Assembly: GCA_003513495.1 (NCBI GenBank)
Contig: DOPM01000005.1
Span: 15,924-34,790 of the forward strand
Reading direction: 5' to 3'
Origin: Desulfosporosinus sp.
GTDB taxonomy: Bacteria > Bacillota > Desulfitobacteriia > Desulfitobacteriales > Desulfitobacteriaceae
DNA: 18,867 bases
The stretch's first letter is position 1. Every line of letters starts with the position of its first letter. A program made the position numbers and the translations under genes. This document shows positions 1 through 6,312 of this stretch, piece by piece. Below the pieces are notes generated by a model. That model was not told the DNA's origin. It ran no database searches and was given only the letters and a program-made list of their open reading frames with translations.

Positions 1-95
1 TCCTTGGCGCATTGGCGGCAGTGTACATCCGCAGGCCATGGATGGCCAAGTGTCCCCGGAGCCAAGGATGGCGGGAGGGGACCCTGTACACTGCC
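1..95. repeat. Nested palindromic repeat array at left edge
   Basis: Perfect 11-bp inverted arms GGCAGTGTACA (17-27) and TGTACACTGCC (85-95) enclose further dyads: GGCCAT/ATGGCC at 35-48 and GTCCCC (52-57)/GGGGAC (77-82). The unit GCCATGGATGGC (36-47) recurs as GCCAAGGATGGC (61-72). Positions 1-8 (TCCTTGGC) look like the truncated right half of another copy, so the array probably continues to the left. It could be a dispersed palindromic repeat or a structured RNA; nothing decides between them. Open frames across it look non-coding. Positions 96-282 hold nothing I can assign, only a short CCC/GGG hairpin near 95-108 and a T-run at 210-216. Confidence 0.55.
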
Positions 96-282
96 CCGTC
101 TTTCGGGTCAGAAGCTGGAACGGAAGTTTGCTTTTCTGCTTACGTATAGACGTCACGCTGTGTCATACTGCGTCCCGGGGCTTGGAGAACAGGAGAACGG
201 ATGGGAGATTTTTTTGCTTCCTATTAATATAGAAGGTAGCGATTCCTCTTTGCCGCTTAGATTGTTATTCATGTATGAACAA

Positions 283-325
283 GCAAAAAGGGTCCCACAA
301 CTTAGAAGTTGTAGGACCCTTTTTG
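283..325. terminator. Bidirectional intrinsic terminator
   Basis: A long hairpin has left arm GCAAAAAGGGTCC plus ACAAC and right arm GTTGT plus GGACCCTTTTTGC, closed by a small TTAGAA loop. It has an A-run on the left and a T-run on the right, so it can act in both directions. It lies 76 bp past the stop of the minus-strand metallophosphoesterase gene and would also stop plus-strand transcription entering from the left edge. Confidence 0.8.
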
Positions 326-400
326 CTATCGGGTTTGTTTAGCTAGATCAGCAATGTTTCTGCAGTAATGCTTACTTCAAGGGCATGGGCGCGAGGTCGA

Positions 401-1339
401 TTACCTCGTCCGGTGCCTTGGTGGCTCGTTTCCTTTATGTAAGGTGAAGAAGGCGATTTCTGGGGGAACATTGAGGCGTAGAGGGATCATGCTTTCTCCG
501 ATTCCGGTGTTGATGTAGAGAGGGACATTGTTGATAATATGATACCCTTCGTAAAATCCTAGGTCCCCCAGATAGGTGTTTGTAATTAGGGGCTTCATGC
601 CAGGCAGTCGAATCTGACCACCATGGGTGTGGCCTGTGAGCAAGAGTTCGGCGCCGTGTTTTGCTACATCATCCAGGCAATCTGTGGAATGGGCTAAGGC
701 TAGGCGAAAGGGCGGGTTTGTCGGACTTGGCTGAGCAGAAACCAGGTTTTGATAAGCCAGATCCACATCGTCATGAGCGGTAGCAGGGTCGTCAATCCCG
801 ATAACCCACAGATTGAGGTTCGGATGAAATAAGGCCTCGTTAATTAAGGGAGTCCAGCCTAAGCTTTCAAACTCGCGGAGATATCGTTTTAACAGAGTCC
901 TAGAAAGGTGGCTGTAATCGTTATTTCCCAGGACAACATAGTTTCCGTAAGGGGCTGTTAGTCCACTTAAATAAGGCTCTAATTTGTCTAGATCCGTACG
1001 GGTTGAAATAATGTCACCGGTAATTACGAGGAGGTCTGGTTTTTGATCCATCACACCTTGGCGTATGCGTTTGGGTGAAATTCGTAGGGATTCGAGATGC
1101 AAATCGCTGAGTTGGCAGATAGTTTTTCCTTCTAATGCCATTGGCAGGGTTGGGTAATACAAATCCCAATTATGGAGCTTCAGTTTTAGGGTATCATGTT
1201 GAGCCCAGCCGACCACGCCTGTACCGGCGACGGGTAGGGAAGCAAGCAGCCAATGATTCGCTATAAAACCGCCGACTCTCCGAAAAAAACCGCGGCGGGA
1301 TATTGTTTGTGAAAGAGGGGGTGTTGATTTCTTGGGCAA
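401..1339 (-). CDS. Tat-exported metallophosphoesterase, YkuE-like
   Basis: 312 residues. It starts at TTG (1339-1337), chosen because an AAAGGAGG ribosome binding site sits 8 nt upstream and the Tat signal follows directly. The N-terminus carries a twin-arginine motif SRRGFFRR (residues 14-21) and a hydrophobic stretch to about residue 46, predicting export of a folded metalloprotein. Calcineurin-like motifs follow in order: SDLHLE (78-83), GDI (108-110), GNND (138-141), AHS (near 217) and GHTHGG (near 236). The family includes B. subtilis YkuE, a Tat-exported, wall-associated phosphodiesterase. The oddity is GNND where GNHD is the rule: the catalytic histidine is asparagine, while the metal ligands look intact. 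The substrate is unknown. The gene stands alone, divergent from the gene at 1427 and closed by the terminator at 283-325. Confidence 0.9.
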   Translation of the reverse strand: MPKKSTPPLSQTISRRGFFRRVGGFIANHWLLASLPVAGTGVVGWAQHDTLKLKLHNWDLYYPTLPMALEGKTICQLSDLHLESLRISPKRIRQGVMDQKPDLLVITGDIISTRTDLDKLEPYLSGLTAPYGNYVVLGNNDYSHLSRTLLKRYLREFESLGWTPLINEALFHPNLNLWVIGIDDPATAHDDVDLAYQNLVSAQPSPTNPPFRLALAHSTDCLDDVAKHGAELLLTGHTHGGQIRLPGMKPLITNTYLGDLGFYEGYHIINNVPLYINTGIGESMIPLRLNVPPEIAFFTLHKGNEPPRHRTR

Positions 1340-1379
1340 CTGTTTTTCCTCCTTTCAGAACCCTTCCTTGTGAACTATC

Positions 1380-1391
1380 ATATCATGATAT
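1380..1391. promoter_or_regulatory. 12-bp palindrome in divergent intergenic region
   Basis: The perfect palindrome ATATCATGATAT lies in the 87-bp gap between the divergent genes at 1339 (minus) and 1427 (plus). It could be an operator shared by both promoters. No convincing sigma-A -35/-10 pair was identified around it, and AT-rich palindromes of this length can occur by chance. Confidence 0.3.
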
Positions 1392-1426
1392 AAAGTCACA
1401 TTGAAGCAAATAAAGGAGGGAGCAAA

Positions 1427-2380
1427 GTGAGGTTCGTTGGGGATAAGCCTAATAATCCTTATGAGCCCATCGGACAGCAGGGGTTCCCTAGTCAATTACC
1501 CAATGGTCAATTTGGCTCGGGATATTCTCCGGGTTCGATACGCAATACACTGGGTTCAGGACTTAAAGCCAGTGGGGTCTTCCAAAAGGATGGACAAATC
1601 CAAAACTTGAGGGGGGGCTTTATCGGAGCTAAGCAGCCTCCGCCTGTAGGAAATCGGTGGCAGGGTCCAGCACCTGTACAGGGTGGTCCTAATCAGGGCC
1701 AGGGCATGGGATACATTCCAGAGCAGGGATATAATCAGAATATGCCCTATCATCAAGGGCAAGCCCGTCAACTAGTTTTACAAGCTGCCCAAGATGGGAT
1801 TAACGGTAATGGGGTAGCAACTATCTCGCCTGATAATAGTTTTCTTCTGATAGCCAATCTTCCACCCCCGCAAACCTATCTGGGGTATGGTCAACAAGCA
1901 GTGTATGCCGCTTATTTGGTCGATGACAAAGGAAAGACAGGCTTTTTGGTGGGACCTTTACGTCAAGTGGGTAATGGAGTTTATCGGGCACATTTTCAAA
2001 GTCCGGTTCCCCTTCATCACTATAGCCGTGTGGTAGTTTCTGCGGAAAGTCCAACTCAACTAGGGCAAGCGCCGAATGGTCCCCTTATTTTAAAAGTTAA
2101 AGACCCAATGGGTGTAATGACCTTTTTACGCCCGGTGAAAACCACCGCGACGTCTATTTGGGGAAAGATCACGGGCTTTATCAGTAGCAGGAAAAAGCCG
2201 CCCATAAGTCCGGATGTAGTACCAATGCAGCCCGAAGCAGCCCCAATTTATTCGGAAACAGCGCCCATAAGTCCAGAACTAATGCAATCTCTAAACCAGA
2301 TGGGTGTTAATTCTGAAATGTCAGCACCACCGCTGCCGCCCAGTACTCCTCCAATTAAAGTGCCAACCAACTTAAGATAA
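1427..2380 (+). CDS. Unrecognised Gln/Gly/Pro-rich protein with RskA-like domain
   Basis: 317 residues. It starts at GTG, with AAAGGAGGG 7 nt upstream. Residues 1-115 are disordered-looking and rich in Gly, Gln, Pro and Asn. Residues 138-226 look like a folded beta domain (VYAAYLVDDKGKTGFLVGPL, then VVVSAESPTQLGQAPNGPLI). This pattern resembles the C-terminal extracytoplasmic domain of RskA-type anti-sigma factors, where a Val-Tyr-x-x-Trp-Leu-Val-Asp strand is followed by an E-P-x-G-G-x-x-x-P-x-G-P strand. That resemblance is my inference from pattern alone. Residues 255-317 are Pro-rich with an imperfect repeat (PISPD.../PISPE...). No signal peptide, membrane helix or zinc-finger anti-sigma domain is visible. 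It is monocistronic, ended by the terminator at 2445. No function is proposed. Confidence 0.7.
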   Translation: MRFVGDKPNNPYEPIGQQGFPSQLPNGQFGSGYSPGSIRNTLGSGLKASGVFQKDGQIQNLRGGFIGAKQPPPVGNRWQGPAPVQGGPNQGQGMGYIPEQGYNQNMPYHQGQARQLVLQAAQDGINGNGVATISPDNSFLLIANLPPPQTYLGYGQQAVYAAYLVDDKGKTGFLVGPLRQVGNGVYRAHFQSPVPLHHYSRVVVSAESPTQLGQAPNGPLILKVKDPMGVMTFLRPVKTTATSIWGKITGFISSRKKPPISPDVVPMQPEAAPIYSETAPISPELMQSLNQMGVNSEMSAPPLPPSTPPIKVPTNLR

Positions 2381-2444
2381 GGTCGTTTTTTCTAAATCAT
2401 GGTAGAGTAACCCTAGAGGCTGAACTTTTTAAGAATAGTCACGT

Positions 2445-2491
2445 TAAGGTCTGTAACAAACCTTTTTAGGGTTGTTACAGACCTTATTTTT
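2445..2491. terminator. Intrinsic terminator between convergent genes
   Basis: A stem of about 17 bp pairs TAAGGTCTGTAACAA with TTGTTACAGACCTTA, followed by ATTTTTAG. It has an A/T-rich flank on both sides. It lies 65 bp after the gene at 1427-2380 and 82 bp beyond the end of the minus-strand cluster, so it likely serves both. Confidence 0.85.
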
Positions 2492-2572
2492 AGAAGATGA
2501 AGATTTAAATTACGAATATTAAACTCAAATGATCGATTCGATTTTCTGCTTAGAGAGTAAGGATACCTTTAT

Positions 2573-2908
2573 CTATAACAAAAACAGAATGAAAATGATC
2601 AAGGATAATATGGCAAGAGTGCTTATAGTTACGACAATGCCTAAGGTCAAAGAAGTTATATTTGCTAAAATAGGATCAGAAAGAAAGGCAATAAAGAAGA
2701 AAAAGGTAAGGGCTAAAATTCCCGTTCCAACCGCCGGAGATTCCAAAAGCGGTACCAAGCGCTTAAAGCTAAAATCACATGGAGGCTTGGGATCCAAGGG
2801 TGTTGAACAAGGGTCTAACTTAGGTGGGCAGCCGGAAGAGGAGGGGGGGCATGCCTGAGGGAAGTAAGCTGGAAAGCCGGAATTACCCGGCATAAACGAC
2901 ATTGACAT
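2573..2908 (-). CDS. Small membrane protein of unknown function
   Basis: 111 residues. The ATG at 2908 has a G-rich ribosome binding site (AAGGGGGGG, about 7 nt away) inside the upstream gene, and the two genes overlap by 26 bp, suggesting translational coupling. Residues 1-45 are rich in Pro, Cys, Ser and Gly, with three cysteines in CPPSSSGCPPKLDPC. Residues 55-111 are strongly hydrophobic, with two probable membrane helices (around 60-78 and 85-109) and a C-terminus ending inside a helix. An overlapping plus-strand frame (2529-2858) mirrors this as Lys-rich sequence and is rejected. It is the last gene of the minus-strand cluster. I do not recognise the family. Confidence 0.6.
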   Translation of the reverse strand: MSMSFMPGNSGFPAYFPQACPPSSSGCPPKLDPCSTPLDPKPPCDFSFKRLVPLLESPAVGTGILALTFFFFIAFLSDPILANITSLTLGIVVTISTLAILSLIIFILFLL

Positions 2909-3539
2909 TGGAGATCCCCCCCTTACCGTTGTTCACTGTGCTCTGTCCCTTTGAAGAGTTGTTCCCATTGGGAGTCCCGACTCCAGCCCGCTCGATATAA
3001 AACTGAGCAATAAGAATGCATGCCGCAATAATTAGGTTACCAGGTGCACCTGGGATTTCAAATAACGGGACGTTGAAGGAGGTGTCTGGACTACCATCAA
3101 AGGGCGCAAAGGGAGCGGATAGAATCAAGGAGACGCTTAGGTTGTCTGGAAAAAGCGGTTGATCTGCTCCGACAGGACCAAAGCCTTGACCGGGAACCGG
3201 TGAAACTGGTGAAGGCAACGGCACATCCCCGTTAAGGGTTGCTTGTATGAGTTGAGTTAGTTGTGGCATAGTCAGCGTCACGGGATATTGTTCTGGAGCA
3301 GGGTTAGCTGGGTTAGGAGGATGGGCCAAAGAACGTTTAAAGAGAAAGGCCATTAATACATCTAATCCAGCAACAATCATAGAAGCAAACTGAATTCTTG
3401 TTTTAGCTAAAGGAAAGACAATCGAACTAACAGGGCAAAAGAGTAAATTACGGCGGATTGGGCTTGTCACTAAGATGGAAAAGGAAAAAGGAGTAGCCGG
3501 CAAAAAGGGTATACAGTCAGGTCGGTTCAATAACGGCAT
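2883..3539 (-). CDS. Unrecognised secreted or membrane-associated protein
   Basis: Up to 218 residues. The ATG at 3539 directly abuts the ribosome binding site AGAAAGGAGG with essentially no spacer, so the TTG three codons later (3530-3528, spacer of 9 nt) is a better start. The N-terminal third has hydrophobic stretches (PATPFSFSILV, SSIVFPLA, FASMIVAGLDVLMAFLF) but no clean cleavage site. The middle (about 70-125) is Pro-rich, including VPLPSPVSPVPGQGFGPVGA. A hydrophobic segment (GNLIIAACILIAQFYI, about 167-182) precedes an Asn/Gly/Ser-rich tail. It lies 19 bp after the 40-residue gene and overlaps the next gene. I know no family for it; cotranscription with a YlbF-family gene and small membrane proteins hints at an envelope or spore-related role, which is inference. 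Confidence 0.65.
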   Translation of the reverse strand: MPLLNRPDCIPFLPATPFSFSILVTSPIRRNLLFCPVSSIVFPLAKTRIQFASMIVAGLDVLMAFLFKRSLAHPPNPANPAPEQYPVTLTMPQLTQLIQATLNGDVPLPSPVSPVPGQGFGPVGADQPLFPDNLSVSLILSAPFAPFDGSPDTSFNVPLFEIPGAPGNLIIAACILIAQFYIERAGVGTPNGNNSSKGQSTVNNGKGGISNVNVVYAG

Positions 3540-3558
3540 CCTCCTTTCTAGTTAACCA

Positions 3559-3681
3559 TCAGAACCAGGTACATATAGTTACCCATCCCCCTAAAATGAT
3601 GACGATCAGGAACGCAATTAAGGTTATAGGGTTCGTGATATCGCTAATAAAATGCGCTCCCTCATAACCGACAGGTCTCAT
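3559..3681 (-). CDS. 40-residue single-helix membrane peptide
   Basis: A short frame between two cluster genes. ATG at 3681 follows the stop of the YlbF-family gene by 17 bp, and TGA is at 3561-3559. The peptide starts MRPVGYEGAHFISDITNP and continues with a single hydrophobic segment (ITLIAFLIVIILGGWVTI), ending CTWF. The tight fit between flanking genes, the clear amphipathic head and one-helix layout, and its position on the cluster's strand support it being real. The ribosome binding site is weak (GAAGGCGAG, about 9-13 nt upstream), so translation may be coupled to the preceding gene. Its size and layout recall small sporulation membrane peptides such as the YjcZ type, but homology is not claimed. 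Confidence 0.55.
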   Translation of the reverse strand: MRPVGYEGAHFISDITNPITLIAFLIVIILGGWVTICTWF

Positions 3682-3698
3682 TTTTTCGTACTCGCCTT

Positions 3699-4181
3699 CT
3701 AGGATTTGAAGTCAGGCGGCAGTTTAATCCCTTTCAGCATTTCGGGGGTAATTTGCATCTTCTCCATTGGATTTCCGCCGCCGATTTTGTCAAGGATTTG
3801 TTGGGCCATACCTTTAAACTCTTCCGGAATAGGAAGGTCATTGGCGGATGGCATTCCATGCATTGCAGTCGTTAGGGTTAGATTTACCATAGCCATTAAT
3901 TTTTCATAGTTTTGCTGTTGAACAAAATAAGCTTTGATAAGAGGATGTTTATTCATTAAACGAACTTTAAGATCAAGAAGCGCCAGGCTCTCTTTTTCTG
4001 GAACGACTTTACTAATCATTTGAGTTGTAACAAGCCCGCGTTCTTTTTCTTGGTATTGAGCAAAGGCTTCTTTGCTCTTAGGCTCAGCCATAATAGCAGC
4101 TTCAGCAGCTTTTAATCCTTGAACCTCGGTGGTTTGGGACAAGGCTTCCCCTAATTCGCGAGCCTTGATAATGTAATTCAT
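3699..4181 (-). CDS. YlbF/YmcA-family protein
   Basis: 160 residues, ATG with AAGGAGGT 7 nt upstream. Residues 1-115 match the all-helical YlbF/YmcA (Com_YlbF) pattern: IIKARELGEALSQTTEVQGL, then an acidic/Gln helix (AFAQYQEKERGL), a long Lys/Leu helix and a final YFVQQQNYEKLMAMVN helix. In B. subtilis, YlbF and YmcA act with YaaT on RNase Y and influence sporulation, competence and biofilm formation. Here a C-terminal extension of about 45 residues, ending in an MEKMQITPEMLKGIKLPPDF motif, follows the core and is longer than in the classical proteins. It is the first gene of a four-gene minus-strand cluster, so a specialised paralogue working with the membrane products is plausible. Confidence 0.8.
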   Translation of the reverse strand: MNYIIKARELGEALSQTTEVQGLKAAEAAIMAEPKSKEAFAQYQEKERGLVTTQMISKVVPEKESLALLDLKVRLMNKHPLIKAYFVQQQNYEKLMAMVNLTLTTAMHGMPSANDLPIPEEFKGMAQQILDKIGGGNPMEKMQITPEMLKGIKLPPDFKS

Positions 4182-4332
4182 AAGGCTACCTCCTTTTTTC
4201 CTTATTACAAACTATGCGTTAAAGTCTGCTCTGGTGTATGATGTCTTCTATAAAGATCAATAAGAATGGATGTAGAACGAAGAAGGAAAGTGCTTAAAGG
4301 TGTAGAATATTAAAAAGGAAGGAGGAATTTTC

Positions 4333-5016
4333 ATGCGTACATATCGGACGGAGATCCGCTTAATTCAAGTCGCAGTTGGACTTGCCCTTATCGTCTTGAT
4401 CTCAGGTTTTGCAGGATTTTGGGGTCAAGGTGGAAAAGTACCGGCGCCCACGAATCCAGATTCAACAGCAGCGAACCCAGCCTTTAGCAATCCAAAGATT
4501 GTCGCGTTAGGAGATTCTTTTACGCTAGGATACCCGTTGGATCCTGAATATTCTTGGACTACCCAGGTAGCTGAGGTTCTTCAGGTCCCCGTCGTTAACA
4601 AGGGAAAATCAAGGCAGACTGCCAAGGATTTACTGGATCGCTTTGACGCAGATGTGGTTGCTGAGAAACCTGGGCGGGTTATAATATTTGCTGGAATTGG
4701 GGACGCTCTTCAGGATGTTACCCTTACGGACTATCAAACTAATATTAAAGCACTGGTAGCAAAGGCCAAGTCGAATCACATCGTTCCTATTCTTGCTTTA
4801 CCCTTTGGCTATCCTGGAGTTCGAGAGAGTATTGCAGAAATGCGAGAGTGGGAGTTAGGCTATGCCCAGCAGGAAGACATCTTGACCTTGGATTTTTCGA
4901 CTGCTTTATTTGACGCAGAAGGGCAATACTTAAGCGGATTAACTATTGATGAGAAGTATCCCAATGCCAAAGGGTACAAAGCGATGGGGGATTACGCCGC
5001 TAAAGTATTGAAGTAG
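4333..5016 (+). CDS. Membrane-anchored SGNH/GDSL hydrolase-like protein
   Basis: 227 residues, ATG preceded by AAGGAAGGAGG (about 8 nt). Residues 11-30 form a signal anchor or uncleaved signal peptide, followed by a Pro/Asn/Thr linker and the SGNH fold from about 55. Block I is intact (ALGDSFTLGY; S62 is the nucleophile) and block II glycine is in NKGKSRQTA (G91). Block III reads GIGD (121-124) instead of GxND, and block V reads DEKYPNAKGY (206-215) instead of DxxHPNAxGY. The oxyanion-hole Asn and catalytic His are therefore replaced by Gly and Tyr. The fold assignment is firm; activity is doubtful, so it may bind rather than cleave an envelope glycan or ester. It is monocistronic and divergent from the YlbF cluster. 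Confidence 0.85.
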   Translation: MRTYRTEIRLIQVAVGLALIVLISGFAGFWGQGGKVPAPTNPDSTAANPAFSNPKIVALGDSFTLGYPLDPEYSWTTQVAEVLQVPVVNKGKSRQTAKDLLDRFDADVVAEKPGRVIIFAGIGDALQDVTLTDYQTNIKALVAKAKSNHIVPILALPFGYPGVRESIAEMREWELGYAQQEDILTLDFSTALFDAEGQYLSGLTIDEKYPNAKGYKAMGDYAAKVLK

Positions 5017-5045
5017 ACGAGAAGTTAGGAAGAAAAAATGGATTT

Positions 5046-5096
5046 AAAAACGAGAGACGCAGCGAATTATGATTCGCTACATCTCTCGTTTTTGTG
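5046..5096. terminator. Intrinsic terminator after SGNH-like gene
   Basis: A two-part stem pairs AAAAACGAGAG with CTCTCGTTTTT and AGCGAAT with ATTCGCT, with a small internal asymmetry and a TATG loop, followed by more T. It lies 30 bp past the stop at 5016. The A-run on the left could let it act on minus-strand transcripts from the ZIP gene too. Confidence 0.85.
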
Positions 5097-5124
5097 TATT
5101 TCCTTAACCTGTCAGACTTTCATC

Positions 5125-5171
5125 CCGCTGCGTGTCACCACTGATGAATGAAAAATCCAGTGTGCTCTGTC
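5125..5171 (+). repeat. Dispersed repeat, copy 1 (downstream of ZIP gene)
   Basis: CCGCTGCGTGTCACCACTGA, followed after a short variable stretch by AAATCCAGTGTGCT and TGTCA. A related sequence in the same orientation is at 6083-6131, on the other side of the ZIP gene. The unit contains an inverted CACTG...CCAGTG pair. No coding potential. Confidence 0.5.
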
Positions 5172-5228
5172 ATTGAACGAAGTGAAGAATCTAAAGCACT
5201 AGATCCTTCGCTATCGCTCAGGATGACA
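5168..5228. repeat. Imperfect palindromic element (TGTCAT...ATGACA)
   Basis: The left arm TGTCATTGAACGAAGTGAAG and right arm CTTCGCTATCGCTCAGGATG, ending in ACA, are imperfect inverted repeats around AATCTAAAGCACTAGATC. The sequence resembles a class of dispersed intergenic palindromes common in bacterial genomes, with arms reading like GATCCTTCGCT...CTCAGGATGACA. It directly joins repeat copy 1. It could form a hairpin at the 3' end of the minus-strand ZIP transcript, though no T-run makes it a canonical terminator. Positions 5229-5306 hold nothing else that I can assign. Confidence 0.55.
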
Positions 5229-5306
5229 GGTTATTAATCAAGATTCAAGTTGTCAGGTTGATTTTTCTTTAAGAAACTTTCATATTAAAATTAATTTATA
5301 GGTTAA

Positions 5307-6047
5307 TTAAGCCGGAAGCAGCAGACTGATTAAGGAAAATAAGATGAACCCAACTGTTCCTCCAAGCAATGCGTAGCGAGGGTGCCGTTCACGGGAGAGG
5401 GGCATTAACTCAGCGAAGACGAGAAAGGTCATTGCGCCTGCGGCAAAGGCAAGAAAGAAGGCGAGGGAGTTTTGAACACCTTCCAAGGCAAGGAGACCGA
5501 GTAAGGCACCAAGGGGTGTGAAAAAGGCAATTCCAATATTGAGAAGCAGGATCTTCCACCAACGGATCTGAGCCATCTTTAAGGGCGCAGTCGTGGCCAT
5601 TCCTTCAGGAAGATTGTGTAAGGTAATACCAAAAGCAATCAAAAAACCCAGCCCGGGAGCAGCTTCTTGGCTGACAGCGATGGCCATTCCTTCAGGGATA
5701 TCATGTAAGGCAATGCCAGTAGCAACGAGGAGGCCGGTTCTCTTAAGACGTTGACGTCGTGATAGAGGAAGCGTGTTATTAGACACATTGAGACGAGCGT
5801 CAGCCAGATACATGAAAAGCAGGCCTAGAACGAAGCCCAACCCCACTTGAAGCGGCGGTCCGACCTCCCAGGCCTCTGGGAGTAAATCGACACTTACCAC
5901 CGCTAGCATCACTCCCCCGGCTCCAGCTAAAAGAGAGGCTAAGACACGTTCTTTTGGCTTACCAAACATGAGGACAAGAAGGCTGCCCAGGGTTGTAGCC
6001 AGCCCCGCTATCATACTTATCCAGACGATTTGAAAGATATCGTGCAT
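5307..6047 (-). CDS. ZIP-family divalent metal transporter
   Basis: 246 residues with eight predicted membrane helices. ATG with AAAGGAG 5 nt upstream. The diagnostic metal-site motifs of TM4 and TM5 are both present: HDIPEG (115-120) and HNLPEG (144-149), supplying the His and Glu ligands of the binuclear transport site. The loop after TM3 (about 82-103) is short and basic (LSRRQRLKR) and lacks the His-rich stretch of eukaryotic ZIPs. The family (ZupT/GufA-like) imports Zn2+, Fe2+ or Mn2+; which metal is not readable here. The gene stands alone, with related repeats at 5125 and 6083 on both sides, and no metal-regulator box was recognised. Confidence 0.92.
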   Translation of the reverse strand: MHDIFQIVWISMIAGLATTLGSLLVLMFGKPKERVLASLLAGAGGVMLAVVSVDLLPEAWEVGPPLQVGLGFVLGLLFMYLADARLNVSNNTLPLSRRQRLKRTGLLVATGIALHDIPEGMAIAVSQEAAPGLGFLIAFGITLHNLPEGMATTAPLKMAQIRWWKILLLNIGIAFFTPLGALLGLLALEGVQNSLAFFLAFAAGAMTFLVFAELMPLSRERHPRYALLGGTVGFILFSLISLLLPA

Positions 6048-6082
6048 AAGTGCTCCTTTCTAACACTAGACAGACCCCAATA

Positions 6083-6131
6083 CCGCTTTGCGGCACCACT
6101 GACGCGTGTGAAATCCAGTGCGCTTTTGTCA
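6083..6131 (+). repeat. Dispersed repeat, copy 2 (upstream of ZIP gene)
   Basis: CCGCTTTGCGGCACCACTGA, then GTGAAATCCAGTGCGCTTTTGTCA. It matches copy 1 at 5125-5171 in the same orientation with scattered differences, so the two copies are direct repeats about 960 bp apart flanking the ZIP gene. It lies 36 bp upstream of the ZIP start and could overlap its promoter. The rest of the gap to spoIIR (6132-6312) shows only another partial GCCGCTACGCG motif at about 6175 and no gene. Confidence 0.5.
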
Positions 6132-6312
6132 GCTTTTGACATTAACCTAAACTTATTTTCAGGGAAGGCCTCCATGCCGCTACGCGAAAGTATTAATATA
6201 TAGCCAAGTTTTTAAATTCCTCACGATACCCATATTTATGGCGGATAATCCTGCTTTATACAAGGAAAGGTGTTGTCCCCTAAAGAATATTATTCCTGGC
6301 AGTTGCAAGATT

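Noticed and set aside
4..342. Plus-strand frames at 4-342 and 38-232
   Set aside because: They run through nested palindromes and the terminator hairpin, have no ribosome binding site, and show composition unlike the clear genes here. A truncated gene end cannot be fully excluded because the first frame is open to the edge.
2529..2858. Plus-strand frame of 109 residues, Lys-rich in the middle
   Set aside because: It is the reverse complement of a hydrophobic minus-strand protein with better ribosome binding site and operon context; the Lys runs mirror Phe/Leu codons. It also starts within the terminator-proximal gap without a good ribosome binding site.
4232..4250. CATACA-type sigma-E or sigma-K -10 box on the minus strand upstream of the YlbF-family gene
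   Set aside because: A CATACACC sequence is present, but no matching -35 at the correct spacing was found.
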